Source: Ipomoea triloba
Lineage: Eukaryota > Streptophyta > Magnoliopsida > Solanales > Convolvulaceae
DNA: 64,000 nt
Assembly (NCBI RefSeq): GCF_003576645.1
Contig: NC_044923.1
Coordinates: 4,363,627 to 4,427,626 of the forward strand
Reading direction: 5' to 3'
Both the position numbers and the translations under genes were made by a program. Of this stretch, positions 1 through 11,847 are shown piece after piece (the first letter of the stretch is position 1; the number at the start of each line of letters is the position of its first letter). The notes under the pieces are model-generated. The model was given only the letters and a program-made list of their open reading frames with translations, was not told where the DNA came from and searched no databases.

Positions 1-78
<78 letters not shown>
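1..78. repeat. (AT)n microsatellite at window edge
   Basis: Uninterrupted TA dinucleotides from the first base. The true left end lies outside the window. Confidence 0.97.
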
Positions 79-81
<3 letters not shown>

Positions 82-141
82 TTAGGGCTATCAAATTGGG
101 CCGAAACACGTAAAAGAACAGGTCTAACGGGTTTGTCCCAC

Positions 142-262
142 AACTCGTGTAGGTAGCATGCGAGCCAACACACACACACACACATACATAGTGAAAAACC
201 CGTAACTCGTGTAGGTAGCCTGCGAGCCAACACACACACACACACACACATATAGTGAAGAT
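142..262. repeat. 62-bp tandem duplication with AC microsatellites
   Basis: Two copies of a unit beginning AACTCGTGTAGGTAGC, followed by CGAGCCA, an (AC)n run and TAGTGAA. The copies start at 142 and 204 and differ mainly in AC-tract length, which suggests slippage after duplication. Confidence 0.8.
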
Positions 263-265
263 GCT

Positions 266-330
266 CATTCTTTTTTTGAGTATTATTAACTCTGTTACAA
301 TGTAGTATCTGTTCATAGCTACTTTCTCAT
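266..330 (-). mobile_element. 3' end of a SINE (family A), 5'-truncated
   Basis: On the minus strand it reads GAGAAAGTAGCTATGAACAG, then ATACTRCATT and AGAGTTAATAATACTC, and ends in a short A-run. This matches the tail of the fuller copies at 18221-18386 and 2467-2617. The tRNA-like head is missing. Confidence 0.6.
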
Positions 331-906
331 GCTTTGATCATTGCAAAAGTGAAGAATATTTAATGAATATAAAGCCAAATGCAACACATTTTTTGAGAAA
401 GGAATATTAAATTTGCCTTCAATGCCTTTGCTTTTATTAATCGAGGGAATTGGAAGCTTTATGAGGTTGATTTTTTGGACAAAGTTTTTTAATTTTTTTA
501 GGAAAAAAAAAAGGTGTCAGCCCGCAGGCCAACCCTCGAGGCCGCGACCCGTCTAGGACGAGTTAGGGTCACACAGTTCTTAGCCCGTGGGCTTGGGCGA
601 CCTGACCCACAAAAGTCAACGAAACATTAGGGCTTCGGTGGGGTGGATCGACTCGCTTTGACAGTCCTATTCTCGTCGCACATCTTTTATTAATTTCACT
701 TGAGGAAATTAAGAAGTTGGGAGTATAAGGAAAATGATATATATATGTACTTTCATTACAAATTTTATTGGGTAAATAAAAGTAAATGAATAAAAATAGT
801 GACCTACTTTGTTATTTAAATCAATCAAAAGATAATACTTCAGCATGAAATAAAAAGTGAGAGTAAATGTAGTATTATTATTCAGAATATAATTGTTGAG
901 ATTCAC

Positions 907-2421
907 CTTTGTCCATGAAAAAGGATTCAATGATAAAGTGGGCAGGCTGCCATTGTAGTCTACTGCATCAACACTCAGCGGCCCTGCACGGTTCACTCAA
1001 GCACCATCATTGGGCTCACAAATCAAACTTAACTAATCAAAAAGAGAAAAGAAAATATTATATGTACTCATTTCTTATTCTGAATTTTTGCTCTTTCTCA
1101 CAAATCCTTAATGTAAATATTTTTTTGGAATCCACATAATGAAAATATCTCATCATTATTTGTCACATCATGAAATAAAAGTGAAAGTAGAATTTGAAAG
1201 TACATGTACCATCATAGAGTAAAAGTGGTGGTGTAAAATTTGAGACTACAGGAAGCAGAATCTAATCAAAAATGGATTTTTCTTTTGTTAGAACAAAGTG
1301 TTGTGAGTAAGTCAAAACTATGAGCCACCTCATACCACATTTATTATTTATACCAACCAAGCTATTTACTCATAAATGGATTTTTTTTTTGAAATATTAA
1401 AAATTCTTTATATGATATTATCATTTCAACTTTCTCAAATATTTTAGCCTAAAGAATCTAAGATCTCACTACCCTATTCAAATCTATAACCACACATTTG
1501 AAATGATAATCATGATCATCACATTGTAAGATTTTCCCTAATAATATATATATTATATATTATATATTAGGACCTTAATTGTACTAAATAACTAGTAGCA
1601 ACTAGACTTTGCCTATATAAACCTGTATTGATGGGATACAGGACAAGCATTGTATAGCACATACAGTTCCCGGTACTCATACAACTCAGTAGACACCAGT
1701 ATACCATCTAGGGTTCTAAGTCAAGTATGAGACAAATATGGCTGACGATCTACCGTTTAAGAGGCATTATTACATCAACTGTGGCTGGAGATCAACATTG
1801 ATTCCGCTATTACGAGGTCAGGTTTCTTGTAAATCATTCTATATAGTTAGATTATTTATATCTAACACACATTACATAGTACTGACAATTAGAAATAGAT
1901 TTAAACATTTTTTTTAAGTACTATTAACTATATTACAGCTTAGTATCAGCTTACTAAATCGATTTTTCTTTTTGAAATCTACTAAATCGATTTAAACATG
2001 AAAAAACATTATATTTGACATCTCACCGATATCGTAAACAACTCCGAACCAGGAAGAGCAACCTGGGCCGCCAGAGATCCAAAGGAAAAGAGGGTCTTCT
2101 TCTGGATTTGATTCAGTCTTGATAAAATAGTAGAAAAGTTGGACCTCTTCTGATTCACCCACGCCTATATACCTGCAAAAGAAGTAAATTCAGTTCATCA
2201 ATCTTCTACATACCTTAGTTTAATTAGTAATTAAATGTTTATAAGATAGAATATATGCAAATTAAAACTCACCCGGTTTCTAGGTGAAATGGGAGTGGCC
2301 CTTCAAATCCAGGAAGCGACTTAACTATGGAGCCGCCTGCATACAATTCTGGAGAAAGATGCAGAAGAAGAAGAAGAAGGAGGGGGAGAAATGTGTGGCA
2401 ATTGCAGAGTGTATATTTCAT
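907..2421 (-). CDS. Serine carboxypeptidase-like (SCPL) protein, first three exons only
   Basis: Three exons join in frame: exon 1 2421-2273, exon 2 2172-2027, exon 3 983-907 (149, 146 and 77 nt; 124 codons), each bounded by GT and AG. Exon 1 encodes a leucine-rich signal peptide with a run of seven Leu, partly from a CTT repeat, then [18 protein letters not shown]. Exon 2 gives [16 protein letters not shown] and [16 protein letters not shown], the conserved SCPL oxyanion-region motif. Exon 3 gives [20 protein letters not shown] and ends PFSWTK. This layout is typical of the plant SCPL clade that includes 1-O-acylglucose-dependent acyltransferases as well as peptidases. The next exon (normally with DSPVGTGFSY) and the Ser-Asp-His triad are not in the window. 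They may lie beyond the left edge or be lost, so the gene is partial or a pseudogene. A SINE sits 45 bp upstream of the ATG. Intron 2 (984-2026) contains a TATA-like sequence at about 1613 of unknown origin. Confidence 0.85.
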
Positions 2422-2466
2422 GGTGGCTTTCTACTTTTTGGTGGAGGATAAGGTTGACTATATATT

Positions 2467-2617
2467 GATTCTGTTAGAATGCAGTATCTGTTCATAACTA
2501 ATTTCTCAACATGCTGAAGCACAAAGAGTCAATATCGCCTCCACTGCGGTTCAAACTCACCCACTTTCATATGGGAGTGTAACCGAATGTCACTAGATCA
2601 CTCGGTCTTGGCTTATG
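2467..2617 (-). mobile_element. SINE (family A), tRNA-derived, with 9-bp TSD
   Basis: On the minus strand it starts GCCAAGACCGAGTGATCTAG (box A-like head), has a box B-like GAGTTTGAACC, and ends with the family tail GTTATGAACAGATACTGCAT. The 9-bp direct repeat CTATATATT flanks it at 2458-2466 and 2618-2626. The insertion lies directly upstream of the SCPL start codon, in the same orientation, and its target is itself TATA-like. Confidence 0.75.
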
Positions 2618-2626
2618 CTATATATT

Positions 2627-3805
2627 CTTTTGATCCTCGAGGTTTATAATAATAATAAGGAAAAATTGTAATTTACCATAATATGTCAATTATTTGTGAC
2701 TCTTGAATTATTAGCAGTGTAAATGTCATTGGCAAAGATCGTAGTACGTTTTATCCTGGGAAACCTAAACCGCAACGCTCTAGCACTCCGGGAGACGGTA
2801 AATAAGGTTTTAAGGACAGTGGCAACACGACTCGTGCCTCCAACTACCCCGAGATCGTTTGGTTTTCATCTCTTTGGCGGATCCAGGTTTATTCAACTTG
2901 TTGTGGGTTAATTTTTCTGGTTATTTATTTTTGTATTTTTCTATTTTCTAGTGATTTTCGAGAATTATTTCGCTACAATTAACTGGTAGGACATATATTT
3001 TTTGCTATTAAGTCTTGGAGTTGAAATATGTTGGTACAAAAATTATGATTTTATGTACTTTGCCATATGTTTATATTGATAAATGAAGGGAAGAAATATG
3101 ATTTTGATGTGATTAAACAATTATGATGAATAAAGAATTATGCATGAAGTAAAGAAAAGAGTGAAATGTGATAAAAAAGCAAATGAGGAAATCTGAAGGC
3201 AAATGTGGACGTGGCACAACAAAAAGAGAAACAAAAATGCAATACGTGTGTGAAGTGGGAATGGGAATTATGCATGCATAATATGTATGTGGCACAAAAT
3301 GAAAGAAAGTGGAAAATACAATGCATACATGATATGAATGTGTGTGTATGTGGCACAAAATGAGGAAATGAAATGCATGGCACAGAGAATATAAAATGGG
3401 TTATGCAAATGATATTAAGTGAGAAAATTTTTGGGCGTGGCTTCGCAAATTAGGAGATGTCCTCTATCTGCGTTATCAAATTTAGCTGTGTATTTATTTT
3501 AGCACTTCCTTTATTGTTTAATATTGTGATATGTATCTGCATTACATGCATAATTTCAAAATACAATTTAAGAAAAATAACAATAAGTTTTAATAGAAAA
3601 TTAATTGGACCAATAATTTGAATATTAAAAATGATACTCCGAAATATTTATAATACATAACTTAAATTTATTATTATCATAAAACTCAAGAACTACAAAT
3701 GTTATTATTATTATTATTATGTTATTTTGATAATACATGTTTTAATTTTGAGAATCGCATCAAATAATACTCTTGTGTGGTGTATAAGGCGTCTAAATTA
3801 ATGTG
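2627..3805. other. Intergenic, no gene seen; local minisatellite
   Basis: No coding signal is convincing. Between about 3230 and 3400 an imperfect repeat with a TATGTGGCACAAAATGA core occurs twice along with related ATGCATG words. Open frames here are by-products of this repetition. Confidence 0.6.
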
Positions 3806-3814
3806 CTATTTATG

Positions 3815-4126
3815 CGCAAATTATATTGTGGACCGTGGTCCACAATGCATTGTTGACCATGATCATAGCTGATACTGCAGTTGTGTTGAACGGATATTGC
3901 AGTTATGTTGAAAAGATACTGCAGTTGTGTTGAAAGGAAACTGCAGTTGCACGGAACAGAGGCCATTCATCCGTTCAACACAACTGCAGTTTCAGATAGA
4001 TGACACGGTCTCTATTCTGCGCAACTGCAGTTCCCTTTCAACACAACTGCAGTATCCTTTTAATACAACTGTAGTATCTGTTCAACAAGTATCAACCCTA
4101 ACCCATAGTCCACAGTATAACGACTG
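3815..4126. mobile_element. MULE-type MITE carrying a private minisatellite (family M, member 1)
   Basis: The perfect 9-bp direct repeat CTATTTATG flanks the element (3806-3814 and 4127-4135). The left end is CGCAAATTATATTGTGGACC; the right end reverse-complemented is CAGTCGTTATACTGTGGAC. The interior is built of inverted and tandem copies of a roughly 22-bp unit with core CTGCAGTTGTGTTGAA. No protein is encoded. The 9-bp target duplication is typical of Mutator-like elements. Confidence 0.85.
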
Positions 4127-4135
4127 CTATTTATG

Positions 4136-4809
4136 TGGCCAGCGCCCCCAGCGGCATTATTAATTTTTGGCTATCATTTTACTTTTTCTTGTGAAGCGAC
4201 ATCTCTTAATTGTTATGGGGACCTTGTCTGCTCTCTATTTGTTACTTTTCTCTCCTTTTTTGTGATTTGAAATTCCCTACAGAAGTTTTTTTTTTTTTTT
4301 TTTTGCCAAGTTTTTCAACTGAGTTAGACGGGGGAGGTGAAAAAAGAGAAGAAAATTGAATTATTGTTAGATATGATTTTTTGTGAAATCCATCTAAGGG
4401 ATAAAATAAAATTATACTTAAAGTCGCACACGCGCTCTGCAGGCAAGTGCATTGATGAAAAAAAAAAAAAAAAAGAAAGAAAAAAAAAAAAGAAAACTAG
4501 AACCTACTTTTTAATAACCAATCAAACATGCCACACTATTAAGAAGTAAAAAAGGGGAAGTGTATAGTATATGCAGTATATTTATATATTAAAGAAAAGT
4601 TAATTTCAAATGTAGTTATCTAACTACTAACTATCACTCATTTTTTAATTTTAATTCTTGACTATTTTAATTTTACTCCTTAACTTTTAAAGTTATCATT
4701 TAGTATTTGATTATTGAATTTTTTCTAATTGTAATTCAGTGTAATTTTTTTCATATGTAAAATGTTAAAATTGATGATGAAATTAGGGTTGCTAGAATTA
4801 GAAAATTAG
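4136..4809. other. Intergenic, no gene seen
   Basis: AT-rich sequence with long T and A runs (about 4287-4304 and 4458-4491) and nothing recognisable. The open frame at about 4337-4549 is lysine-rich only because it crosses the A runs. Confidence 0.6.
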
Positions 4810-5388
4810 GGGGCTGTTTACTAACTGGAAAATTTCTCCAGTTTTTTAAAATTTTGAAAAATTAGAGAACAGAATACAGAAAACATGTTTACTAAGCACA
4901 TTTTTCCATTTTGATAATAGGAAACAATTTTTCAATTTTCTGGAAAACTGAAACACTATTAAAACTGTTTTCTAAATGGAAAACAGAGTCATCTATTATC
5001 TATTAGACTATATGTCACTATAACCACATTCTCACCATTATCTACTTACATATTTATTCATTACTATGATTACATTCATTATCATCTTCTTTTACTTATC
5101 ATCATTTTCTATCTTTTTTACTTGTATTACTTATTTAAACATAACTTATTTGCTTATGCTTAAAATTATACATCATTCACATTATCAAAATTAAATATTT
5201 GAAATGTATCACGTTCTATATTTTGATTGAACTCAATTGATTATTGGTTCGGATATTTTTAATTATGAGTGTTAATAACACGTTTTCTAAACAGAAAACA
5301 GAGAATGGAAAACAGAAAATAAAAAATGAAAAATGAAAAATTAGAAAACAAAAAACAAAAAAACAGTTTTCTGTTACTAAACAGGCCC
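4810..5388. mobile_element. MITE with GGGSCTGTTTAST ends
   Basis: The left end GGGGCTGTTTACTAAC pairs with the reverse-complemented right end GGGCCTGTTTAGTAAC. TAG flanks both sides, which would suit a 3-bp target duplication of a PIF/Harbinger (Tourist-like) element, but a hAT origin is not excluded. The sub-terminal arms are inverted repeats rich in GGAAAACAGA words. No coding capacity. Confidence 0.6.
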
Positions 5389-5691
5389 TAGGGTTTTGTT
5401 TCATATGTGTGAGAAACAATTGGCCCAATGATCATGCATGACTTTCTACACTCAATATTAACAATTCACACAAGGAAAATCTAATAGTAAATTACAATTG
5501 TAAAGGATTCGGTACTCCATGATTAAATTTCGTAACTTTAAAAGTCAATAATTAAAATTGAAAATGAGTCAGATGACTAAATTTGAAATTTTATTATATT
5601 ATGTAAAAATGATTAAGTCGTTGAACTATCTAAAAAATATAATTAACCATCTAAATTGTTATTAAAAAAGAAAACCTGTAATTAAAAATTC

Positions 5692-5711
5692 AAAAAAAAA
5701 AAAAAAAAAAN

Positions 5712-5744
<33 letters not shown>
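5692..5744. other. Assembly join: poly-A, one N, poly-T
   Basis: A 19-base A run, a single N at 5711 and a 33-base T run. An A-tract abutting a T-tract at an N looks like two contig ends merged in a homopolymer, so length and continuity here are unreliable. Confidence 0.8.
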
Positions 5745-5745
<1 letters not shown>

Positions 5746-7174
5746 GGGAAGGGGACATCATCATTTGTCTTCTTTGGTACCAAAATAGTTTTTGTACATT
5801 GGTTGTAATTGATTTAAATTTCAATATATAATCTTGTTTTTTTAAAAAACTCTAATTAACATGCATATCTTTTTTTTTCTCTCTCTCTTATTAAGAAAAA
5901 GGTAAAAACTTATGTAAGACTATCTTACAGATCCTTATTCGTTAGACGGGTTGGGTTGTAAACAACTGTATGTAAATATCACAATTTCAATTATAAACAT
6001 TACAACTGTGAGCAAAGTTATGCTCCTTATGTTGTAATACTATGCACCATAAGGTGCAAAGTTATGCACATTATCTTGTAGTTGCTGTTGTTGGTTTTTT
6101 TTTTTTTTAATACTGATTTTAAATAATATTTTGATTTCCATCATCTTCGGCAATGTCAAATAAAAACTTTGGCAGAGAAGTAATGCGCCGGAGCTAAAGC
6201 AGCAAATTAGTAAACGAGTCTCTCTTTGGGATATATAGTTGGCACAAAGGGAATTAGTCTTTTTTTCATGTGGCATTTCTCATAGGAAGTTGTTGTTGAT
6301 TGAATATCGCTCATTTGAAGTTTTCTTTGAAAAAACAAAATTCCTTCATTTCTGTGTACGTAGTTGATTAGTTGATCTAAATTAAATCAACGACTCATAA
6401 TCTCCCTCTTGACATGATTTAGTATTTGATAATAAGGCAAGTTTTTTTTAAGGGGGTGTAATTTGATTCATCCATCTACGATGATCAGTGGCTAAAAAAT
6501 GATGGAGTCAATATTATAAATATTAGTATAAAGGAATTAACTTAGGATTCCATATTTCAAAAAAAAAAAAACACTTAGGATTCCATATTTTCATGCATAT
6601 ATTTCTTTAATGTACCAAAAATATTAGAGCAAATATGTTCTTTTTGCAAACTAGCACCAATAACGATCCAATTACACATGAGACACTACTAAAAAAAAAA
6701 AAAAAAGAAGCAGACAAGAAATGAGACAAAAAAAAAATGACAAATCTATCCAAAAACGAATTAACAAAATTAGAGTAATTATTCTAACCAAAAGTAATAT
6801 CTATTAGCTAATATCATACCAACTACAATAGTATTTATATAATTATTTTTAAAAAAGTGCAAATGAAACGTTAATTTTAATGCCAACTATAATAAATTTC
6901 TCCTATATAGTCTTTCACTAATGTACTTTGAATTACCTATTTAAATACAAATATTGGACATTATATTTATATTAACAATTTGCGTATCACTACTAGATTA
7001 TTGTGATGAAAGTTTTGAATATATAGACGTCAACCACAACCAAGTTGGTCTGATGATTAGTTTGATAATCACAAAATTTCAAGTTCAATTCTCCGATTTC
7101 AATCAAAATGTACATTCGAATAGCGACTACAGACCATCTCGTAAATCAAAGTTTCAATTTGAATATATAAATTT
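5745..7174. other. Intergenic, no gene seen; SINE-like fragment
   Basis: No gene is supported. At about 7035-7110 a segment (CCAAGTTGGTCTGATGATTA, then CAAGTTCAATTCTC) resembles a tRNA-derived SINE head with a box B-like word. A related minus-strand segment is near 58385-58470. Simple A and T runs are frequent. Confidence 0.45.
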
Positions 7175-7657
7175 CTATAATTTTGCATTGCTTTTTGTTA
7201 CATCATAGCTTCTATTTCTTCCAAAATTAACCTCTCCATTACCACCATTATTACCAAAATCATTGTCTTCTCCACTAACAAAAGGAGCATCTTCATCAAT
7301 CTTCCCCATCCCAACGCTGCAACTCCGGGGCATGCCGCCGGGATCCGACGCGGCCCGCTTCATCCGTTCCCGGGCCAACAAGTCCAGGTCAGCACTTCTA
7401 ACGCCGTTAGTTGACGATGACGCCCGGACCAGCTCCCTGAAATCCTCGCTTTCATTGGACCGGAGAGATCCGACGCTGAAATTCTTCGGCAATCGGCCGC
7501 CGTGCATCGGCCCAACTCCGGCGACGTTTCCGACGCCGACCCGCCCGCTGCAATCCGTCATGCTTCTCACGTAGAAATCCCTCGCCTTGCAAAGAGCCGT
7601 GAGGGGAAACGTCACGAAGCGTATGAGTCTCTTCCGGTGCCTTCCTTTGCCTTTCAT
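7175..7657 (-). CDS. Plant protein of unknown function with ARDFYVRSMTDCSG motif
   Basis: A single exon encodes 160 aa starting MKGKGRHRKRLIRF. I recognise a conserved but uncharacterised plant family: a basic N-terminus, then LTALCKARDFYVRSMTDCSG (about residues 19-38), a middle part with RASS, and SARERMKR-like and PRSCSVGMGKIDED-like blocks (about residues 94-125) before a Gly/Asn-rich tail. There is no signal peptide or membrane segment. The reading frame stays open 225 bp upstream, but this ATG is preferred because it matches the family N-terminus and because a TATA box (7817-7823) lies inside the extension. No biochemical role can be stated. Codon use is GC-richer than the flanks, as expected of a real exon. 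Confidence 0.75.
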   Translation of the reverse strand: MKGKGRHRKRLIRFVTFPLTALCKARDFYVRSMTDCSGRVGVGNVAGVGPMHGGRLPKNFSVGSLRSNESEDFRELVRASSSTNGVRSADLDLLARERMKRAASDPGGMPRSCSVGMGKIDEDAPFVSGEDNDFGNNGGNGEVNFGRNRSYDVTKSNAKL

Positions 7658-7816
7658 GGCCGCCGGAATCTGATCCTGCCCGGAGATTCTGTTTCCGACA
7701 CTTGCAGAATTAACTAATTGATCGAACGAAAGTAAACAAAAGAAAACATGTTTTTTATTATGTTGAAGAAGTGCTGAGGATGAATTCTTCTTCTTATGCG
7801 GAAGATTAATTGTTGG

Positions 7817-7823
7817 TTTTATA
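7817..7823 (-). promoter_or_regulatory. TATA box of the 160-aa gene
   Basis: TATAAAA on the minus strand in the context CCCCTTATAAAACCAAC, about 160 bp before the chosen ATG at 7657. Position and context are typical of a plant core promoter. Confidence 0.55.
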
Positions 7824-7889
7824 AGGGGAAAAAGTATCTGGAGACTGGAATGGCTACTAGAGAAGAGGCCAATAAAGAACAAGAAGACA

Positions 7890-10039
7890 GGTCATCATTG
7901 CCTGTCCTAAATTCAATACTTTATAACAATTGTCTCAACTCCAAGTTATTATTATTATGATTAATTTAATCATTATATTTTTCTTAAGTTTTAATTTAAT
8001 TATTTCAATTATGTTTTTTTTTAATAATATTTACGAGAAAACATGTAGCAATTATCTAATGTGCGCTCTGAGTGAATTTCACCTTATAACTCAAACCGGC
8101 AAAAGACAACATTGAAATAAACCAGTTTAGATTAGTTGTTCATATATAGCTGACCGACTCAAATTGTATCAATAAGATTTATAGGCATCTCCTATGGAGA
8201 GTCAAAATTATATTTATTAGTTACTCAAGAATTGGTTTATCACATTCCGAGCTTTAAAAAAATTCACTTCATATTTAATTCATAGTAAAATATTTTCCTA
8301 GAATAGTTTTTTTCTTCAAACTTGAGGAAAAACATATTTTTTTCTTATTTGGTTAATAGAGAACTGTTTCTAATGAAAATTCAATTTCTCAAATTTGAGG
8401 AAAATGAATACATTACTCTTCTTTGATATTTTATTTTCCACACCTTTTAGAAAAAATATATATAACATGAATTCTTATGTTACTCTCACATATCTTTATT
8501 AGGTAGAACCATTTGAATTTTTATACTAATTATTCTCAACAACTTATTCCCAACTAAGAAAACAATGAAACCAATATTTCAAATAATTTTCTTCTATGAA
8601 CTTTAAATCAAATTCATTCTCAATTATTTTTCACAAACTAAAGAGATCGTTAGTAATTAAAACAAAAAAAAAAATCAAATAGTGTTTGCATTAGGAAGTG
8701 AATATTAAGACATAAAATTTAAGGAGAGAATGTTACGTTACTCAATTAATTAATAAGTTTTTCTTATTTAAAGGCTTCTTTTATACTAATAAATAACAAA
8801 GGAGGCAAGTTTGGCACACAAATTAAATAATGTTTAAAGAACTGTATAAAACAAAGACCTGGTAAATGTTTAGTGAATCTTCAAAAATATTATTTTGCCC
8901 CAATTGGACCCATTAATAGCCAATAAAAAAATGATTATTAAATAAGATAGGGACCTTAGCTTTAATAATACACTATGGCATAAATACATTAAGATAAGAT
9001 TTGAAAAGGGATGGGGGTGGGCTGTGGGGGAGAGGGGACATCTAATCTAAAAATTATATTAAAATGAATAATGAAGGTTAAAAAAATAGAAAATGTATTC
9101 AAGTAATTAATTGTCATGACTCATGATAGTTTGTATATATAATGTGCTTATTTTATTGTATACACACTTTTTTTAATGATTTTAATTTTTTTAAATTGTT
9201 AATTAAAGCCATTAACTATAAGAAATCATACATTGTACGTACTTTTTTTAATACACTTAGAAATTATTTTTTATTATTAGGTTCCTACTAGGAAAGAACA
9301 TTGGGCACTTATGGTGTGCCTCATTTGCACCAAGGAGCTGCTCTGTTTTCTGGTAGTCTCATTATACTAACAAAAATTAAAGTGCTTACAGGAGCACCTT
9401 GAACACTCTCTCTCATACACATTCACATAAATCTTAAAACCTATAAAAACCATCCAAAATTCCCAGGTTGCTCTAAGAAATAAAGGAATGAAACACGAAA
9501 TTGACTAGGTCGTCGAGGTTTTGGATCGGACCATCCTATTTTGTCAGCATCATTTGACCTGTCGTGTCCAGCGTGCTTCCTCATTTCTTCGTGATTCTTG
9601 GTTTTTATACAGTTAATTTTCCTCTTTACTTATTCAAATATTAAAACAATTTTAAATATAATAATTAATATTTAATCTTTATAAACTTAATTCAGTTAAT
9701 TAATTAATTTCAATTTCATCTGTTGAGTATTACTTGTATTACATTTGTGTCCTTTTAATCTTTGAGTTCAAAATTTATCATATTTAGTCTCTCGTATATT
9801 GAAAATATGTCAATTTTAGCCATCATTTTATTGAAAGTGTACTAATTTTAGTTTTTCATTAGCACTAAAAAGTGACAAAATAATGAATCTAAGCAATTTA
9901 AACTTGAGAATAACAATTTTGAAAAAGAAAAATAAAACAAAACGCAATAGTAAAGAGACTAAAATTATACTCATATGTTTTCAAAAAAAAAAAAAATTAT
10001 ACTCATACTGACAAAAAAAAAAAAAGGAAAGAATAAAAT
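7890..10039. other. Intergenic, no gene seen; SINE-tail fragment near 8050-8190
   Basis: AT-rich with no coding signal. The segment at about 8058-8170 (GTGCGCTCTGAGTGAATTTC, then AACCAGTTTAGATTAG and CTGACCGACTCAAA) is a diverged minus-strand copy of the SINE body seen clearly at 16690-16790. Confidence 0.5.
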
Positions 10040-10140
10040 AAGCTAAGTATGTGCAGCCAAAACGGTTCAAACCCTCAACCTCTCACTTAACAACACACTT
10101 TCAATCTACTTAGTTAGCTATACCAACTCTTGTGCATTGG
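10040..10140 (-). mobile_element. tRNA-derived SINE-like sequence
   Basis: On the minus strand, TGGTATAGCTAACTAAGTAG serves as a box A-like head and GGTTGAGGGTTTGAACCG contains a consensus-like box B about 45 bp later. It does not fold as an intact tRNA by eye, so a SINE head is more likely than a tRNA gene. The 3' end is not defined. Confidence 0.5.
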
Positions 10141-10450
10141 AAGGCAGGGGGGTGGTACATGTGTGTCAAGAATGAAGACTAGCCGATGTTGTATACTTTT
10201 CAGGCATTCGAAAGGTCCTCAATAAGGCACTCGTGCCTCCCCATAAAAGGCTTCGAATCCCATAGTTCACTAGATCCACCTGCCTCGATTTAGTGGTCTT
10301 TGATCGTAACTTCAAATAACAACACTAGGGTCCATTATTTGGACTATAACTTGTATTATTTATTATTTGGGTTGTCATTTTGAGCCAAAATCTCGAGCTT
10401 TGTACGTACTCTTTTTGGCCGAGCACCCCAAACAATAATACTATTATTTT
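10141..10450 (+). repeat. Dispersed repeat, copy 1 (copy 2 at about 34505-34860)
   Basis: Shared blocks in the same order: ACATGTGTGTCAAGAATGAA with GACTAGCCGA, then ACACTAGGG, TTATACCTTGTATTATT-like text, GTCNTTTTGAGC and GAGCNCCNNAANAATAATA. The two copies are heavily diverged. Class unknown. Confidence 0.45.
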
Positions 10451-11847
10451 CCTACCCCGTTATGTACTTCCATATCCGGTTTATGGTGAAGTCGGTCCCA
10501 ACAAAACCATCACATACCTAATTTATTAATCTTTTTTTTCTTTTTTGTATAACCCATGTATCTTGGCTTTGTCAAAATATATCTTGAGCCTCCATGAACT
10601 AAGGCCCATAAAGGAGTTAGAACTTGAGTGGTCTGGACCCATAAACTCGCCCCAAGGCCCGTAAAGAAAGTAAATCCTAAGTTATTCAAGTGATTTTATG
10701 TTCCCTCATCCTACAATTAAAAGCAAGATTAAATATTAATTGAGTGACAACTTAAGTTATCTCAACGGAGCTAAATTGTTTTCTTTTTCATACCTCTATG
10801 ATTTGGCTCAATCGAGCCCCCATCTTGAGAGTTGTACTCCCATAAGAACTGTTGCATACATATGATTGGAACTTCCAATCTCATGTATAACTCAGCTCGT
10901 TATTTAAAAAATTATATATTTACTCTAAAAATACATGGAAAAAGGGTCACTTTGTGAAACACTTTTCAAAGTAAAAAATGATAAATAATCCAAATTTAAA
11001 AACAATAAATTACATTTAAAATTAAAACTACTAAAAAAATGAGAATTGAAATATACTTTTATTTTTTAAAAAATTAGTCTACAATTATTTTAAGGCGGAT
11101 TTGATCTCCGTTTAGCAGCCATGTGACAAAAGCAACATTGCATGTCATTTTCAATGTCATCATCCCATGTCGCCCTGATACACATAATCTTTCCAATTTC
11201 CACCATTGTGAACATCATTGGACGGTTTGGACCACCTATAACTGTTGTAGTGTAGGTGTTTTTTACTAGGCTTCTGTTCATAAATTTTGAATAGATTTGT
11301 ATGCGTGTAACATGCTCGGTGTTTTTTTTTTTGTTTTTTTTTTTTTTTTCAGATTTTTTGTGCTAAATAGGAACGAGAGGAAGAAAAGTGGGAAAAAATA
11401 CGAAAAAGAAAAAAAATCATGTTACCATTTACGTGATTGGTATACAAATCGCACATCAACAAAGCTCTTTTTTCTTTTCTTTTTTTCTTTTTTTTTTCCT
11501 CCCCTGCAAGCCACAAAAGAACTCACATCCCTCAACATATTCAACATTTTCTCTCTTATACTTATTTTCCTTATACCTCACCCAAAAATTCACAAAAATC
11601 TATCATTGTGGACTCTCACATTTGCATCAGCATATTTGTAATTCATTACTATTTCCTTTGCATGTCTATAATTTCAGTACTCTCAATACATAATAATAAT
11701 AATAATAATAATAATTTATTTTTAAAAAAGTACAAAATGTTTTAAATGTTTAAAAGCTTGCAAATTAAATGTTGTAATTTTTTAAAGACCATTTGGATTA
11801 TTATTATTATTATTTTTAAATAGCCTTGCCAAGTTGTCATTCTCATC
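10451..11847. other. Intergenic, no gene seen; simple repeats
   Basis: Contains T-rich tracts (11320-11350 and 11465-11500) and a (TAA)n array at about 11691-11715. The overlapping open frames at 11297-11745 follow these low-complexity tracts and are not supported as genes. Confidence 0.6.

Larger units (their letters stand above)
83..671. mobile_element. Degenerate hAT-like MITE with GC-rich ends
   Basis: The left end reads TAGGGCTATCAAATTGGGC and the right end, reverse-complemented, reads TAGGACTGTCAAAGCGAGT, so the ends form an imperfect inverted repeat of the TAGRGC-GTCAAA type common in plant hAT elements. The sub-terminal parts are GC-rich (about 520-665) inside AT-rich surroundings. 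Inside are a 62-bp tandem duplication carrying AC dinucleotide tracts (142-203 and 204 to about 262) and a SINE 3' end. No clean 8-bp target duplication could be read, so the borders are approximate. Confidence 0.4.

Noticed and set aside
1740..1830. ATG frame after a TATA-like sequence in SCPL intron 2 ([17 protein letters not shown]...)
   Set aside because: Short, on the opposite strand to the SCPL gene and no family recognised; perhaps part of an old LTR element, but no LTR ends were found.
3113..3383. Two His/Phe-rich minus-strand frames
   Set aside because: Produced by an imperfect minisatellite with a TATGTGGCACAAAATGA core.
11297..11745. Three overlapping ~100-codon frames
   Set aside because: They run through T-rich and TAA-repeat tracts and have Phe/Asn/Lys runs; no homology or codon bias visible.
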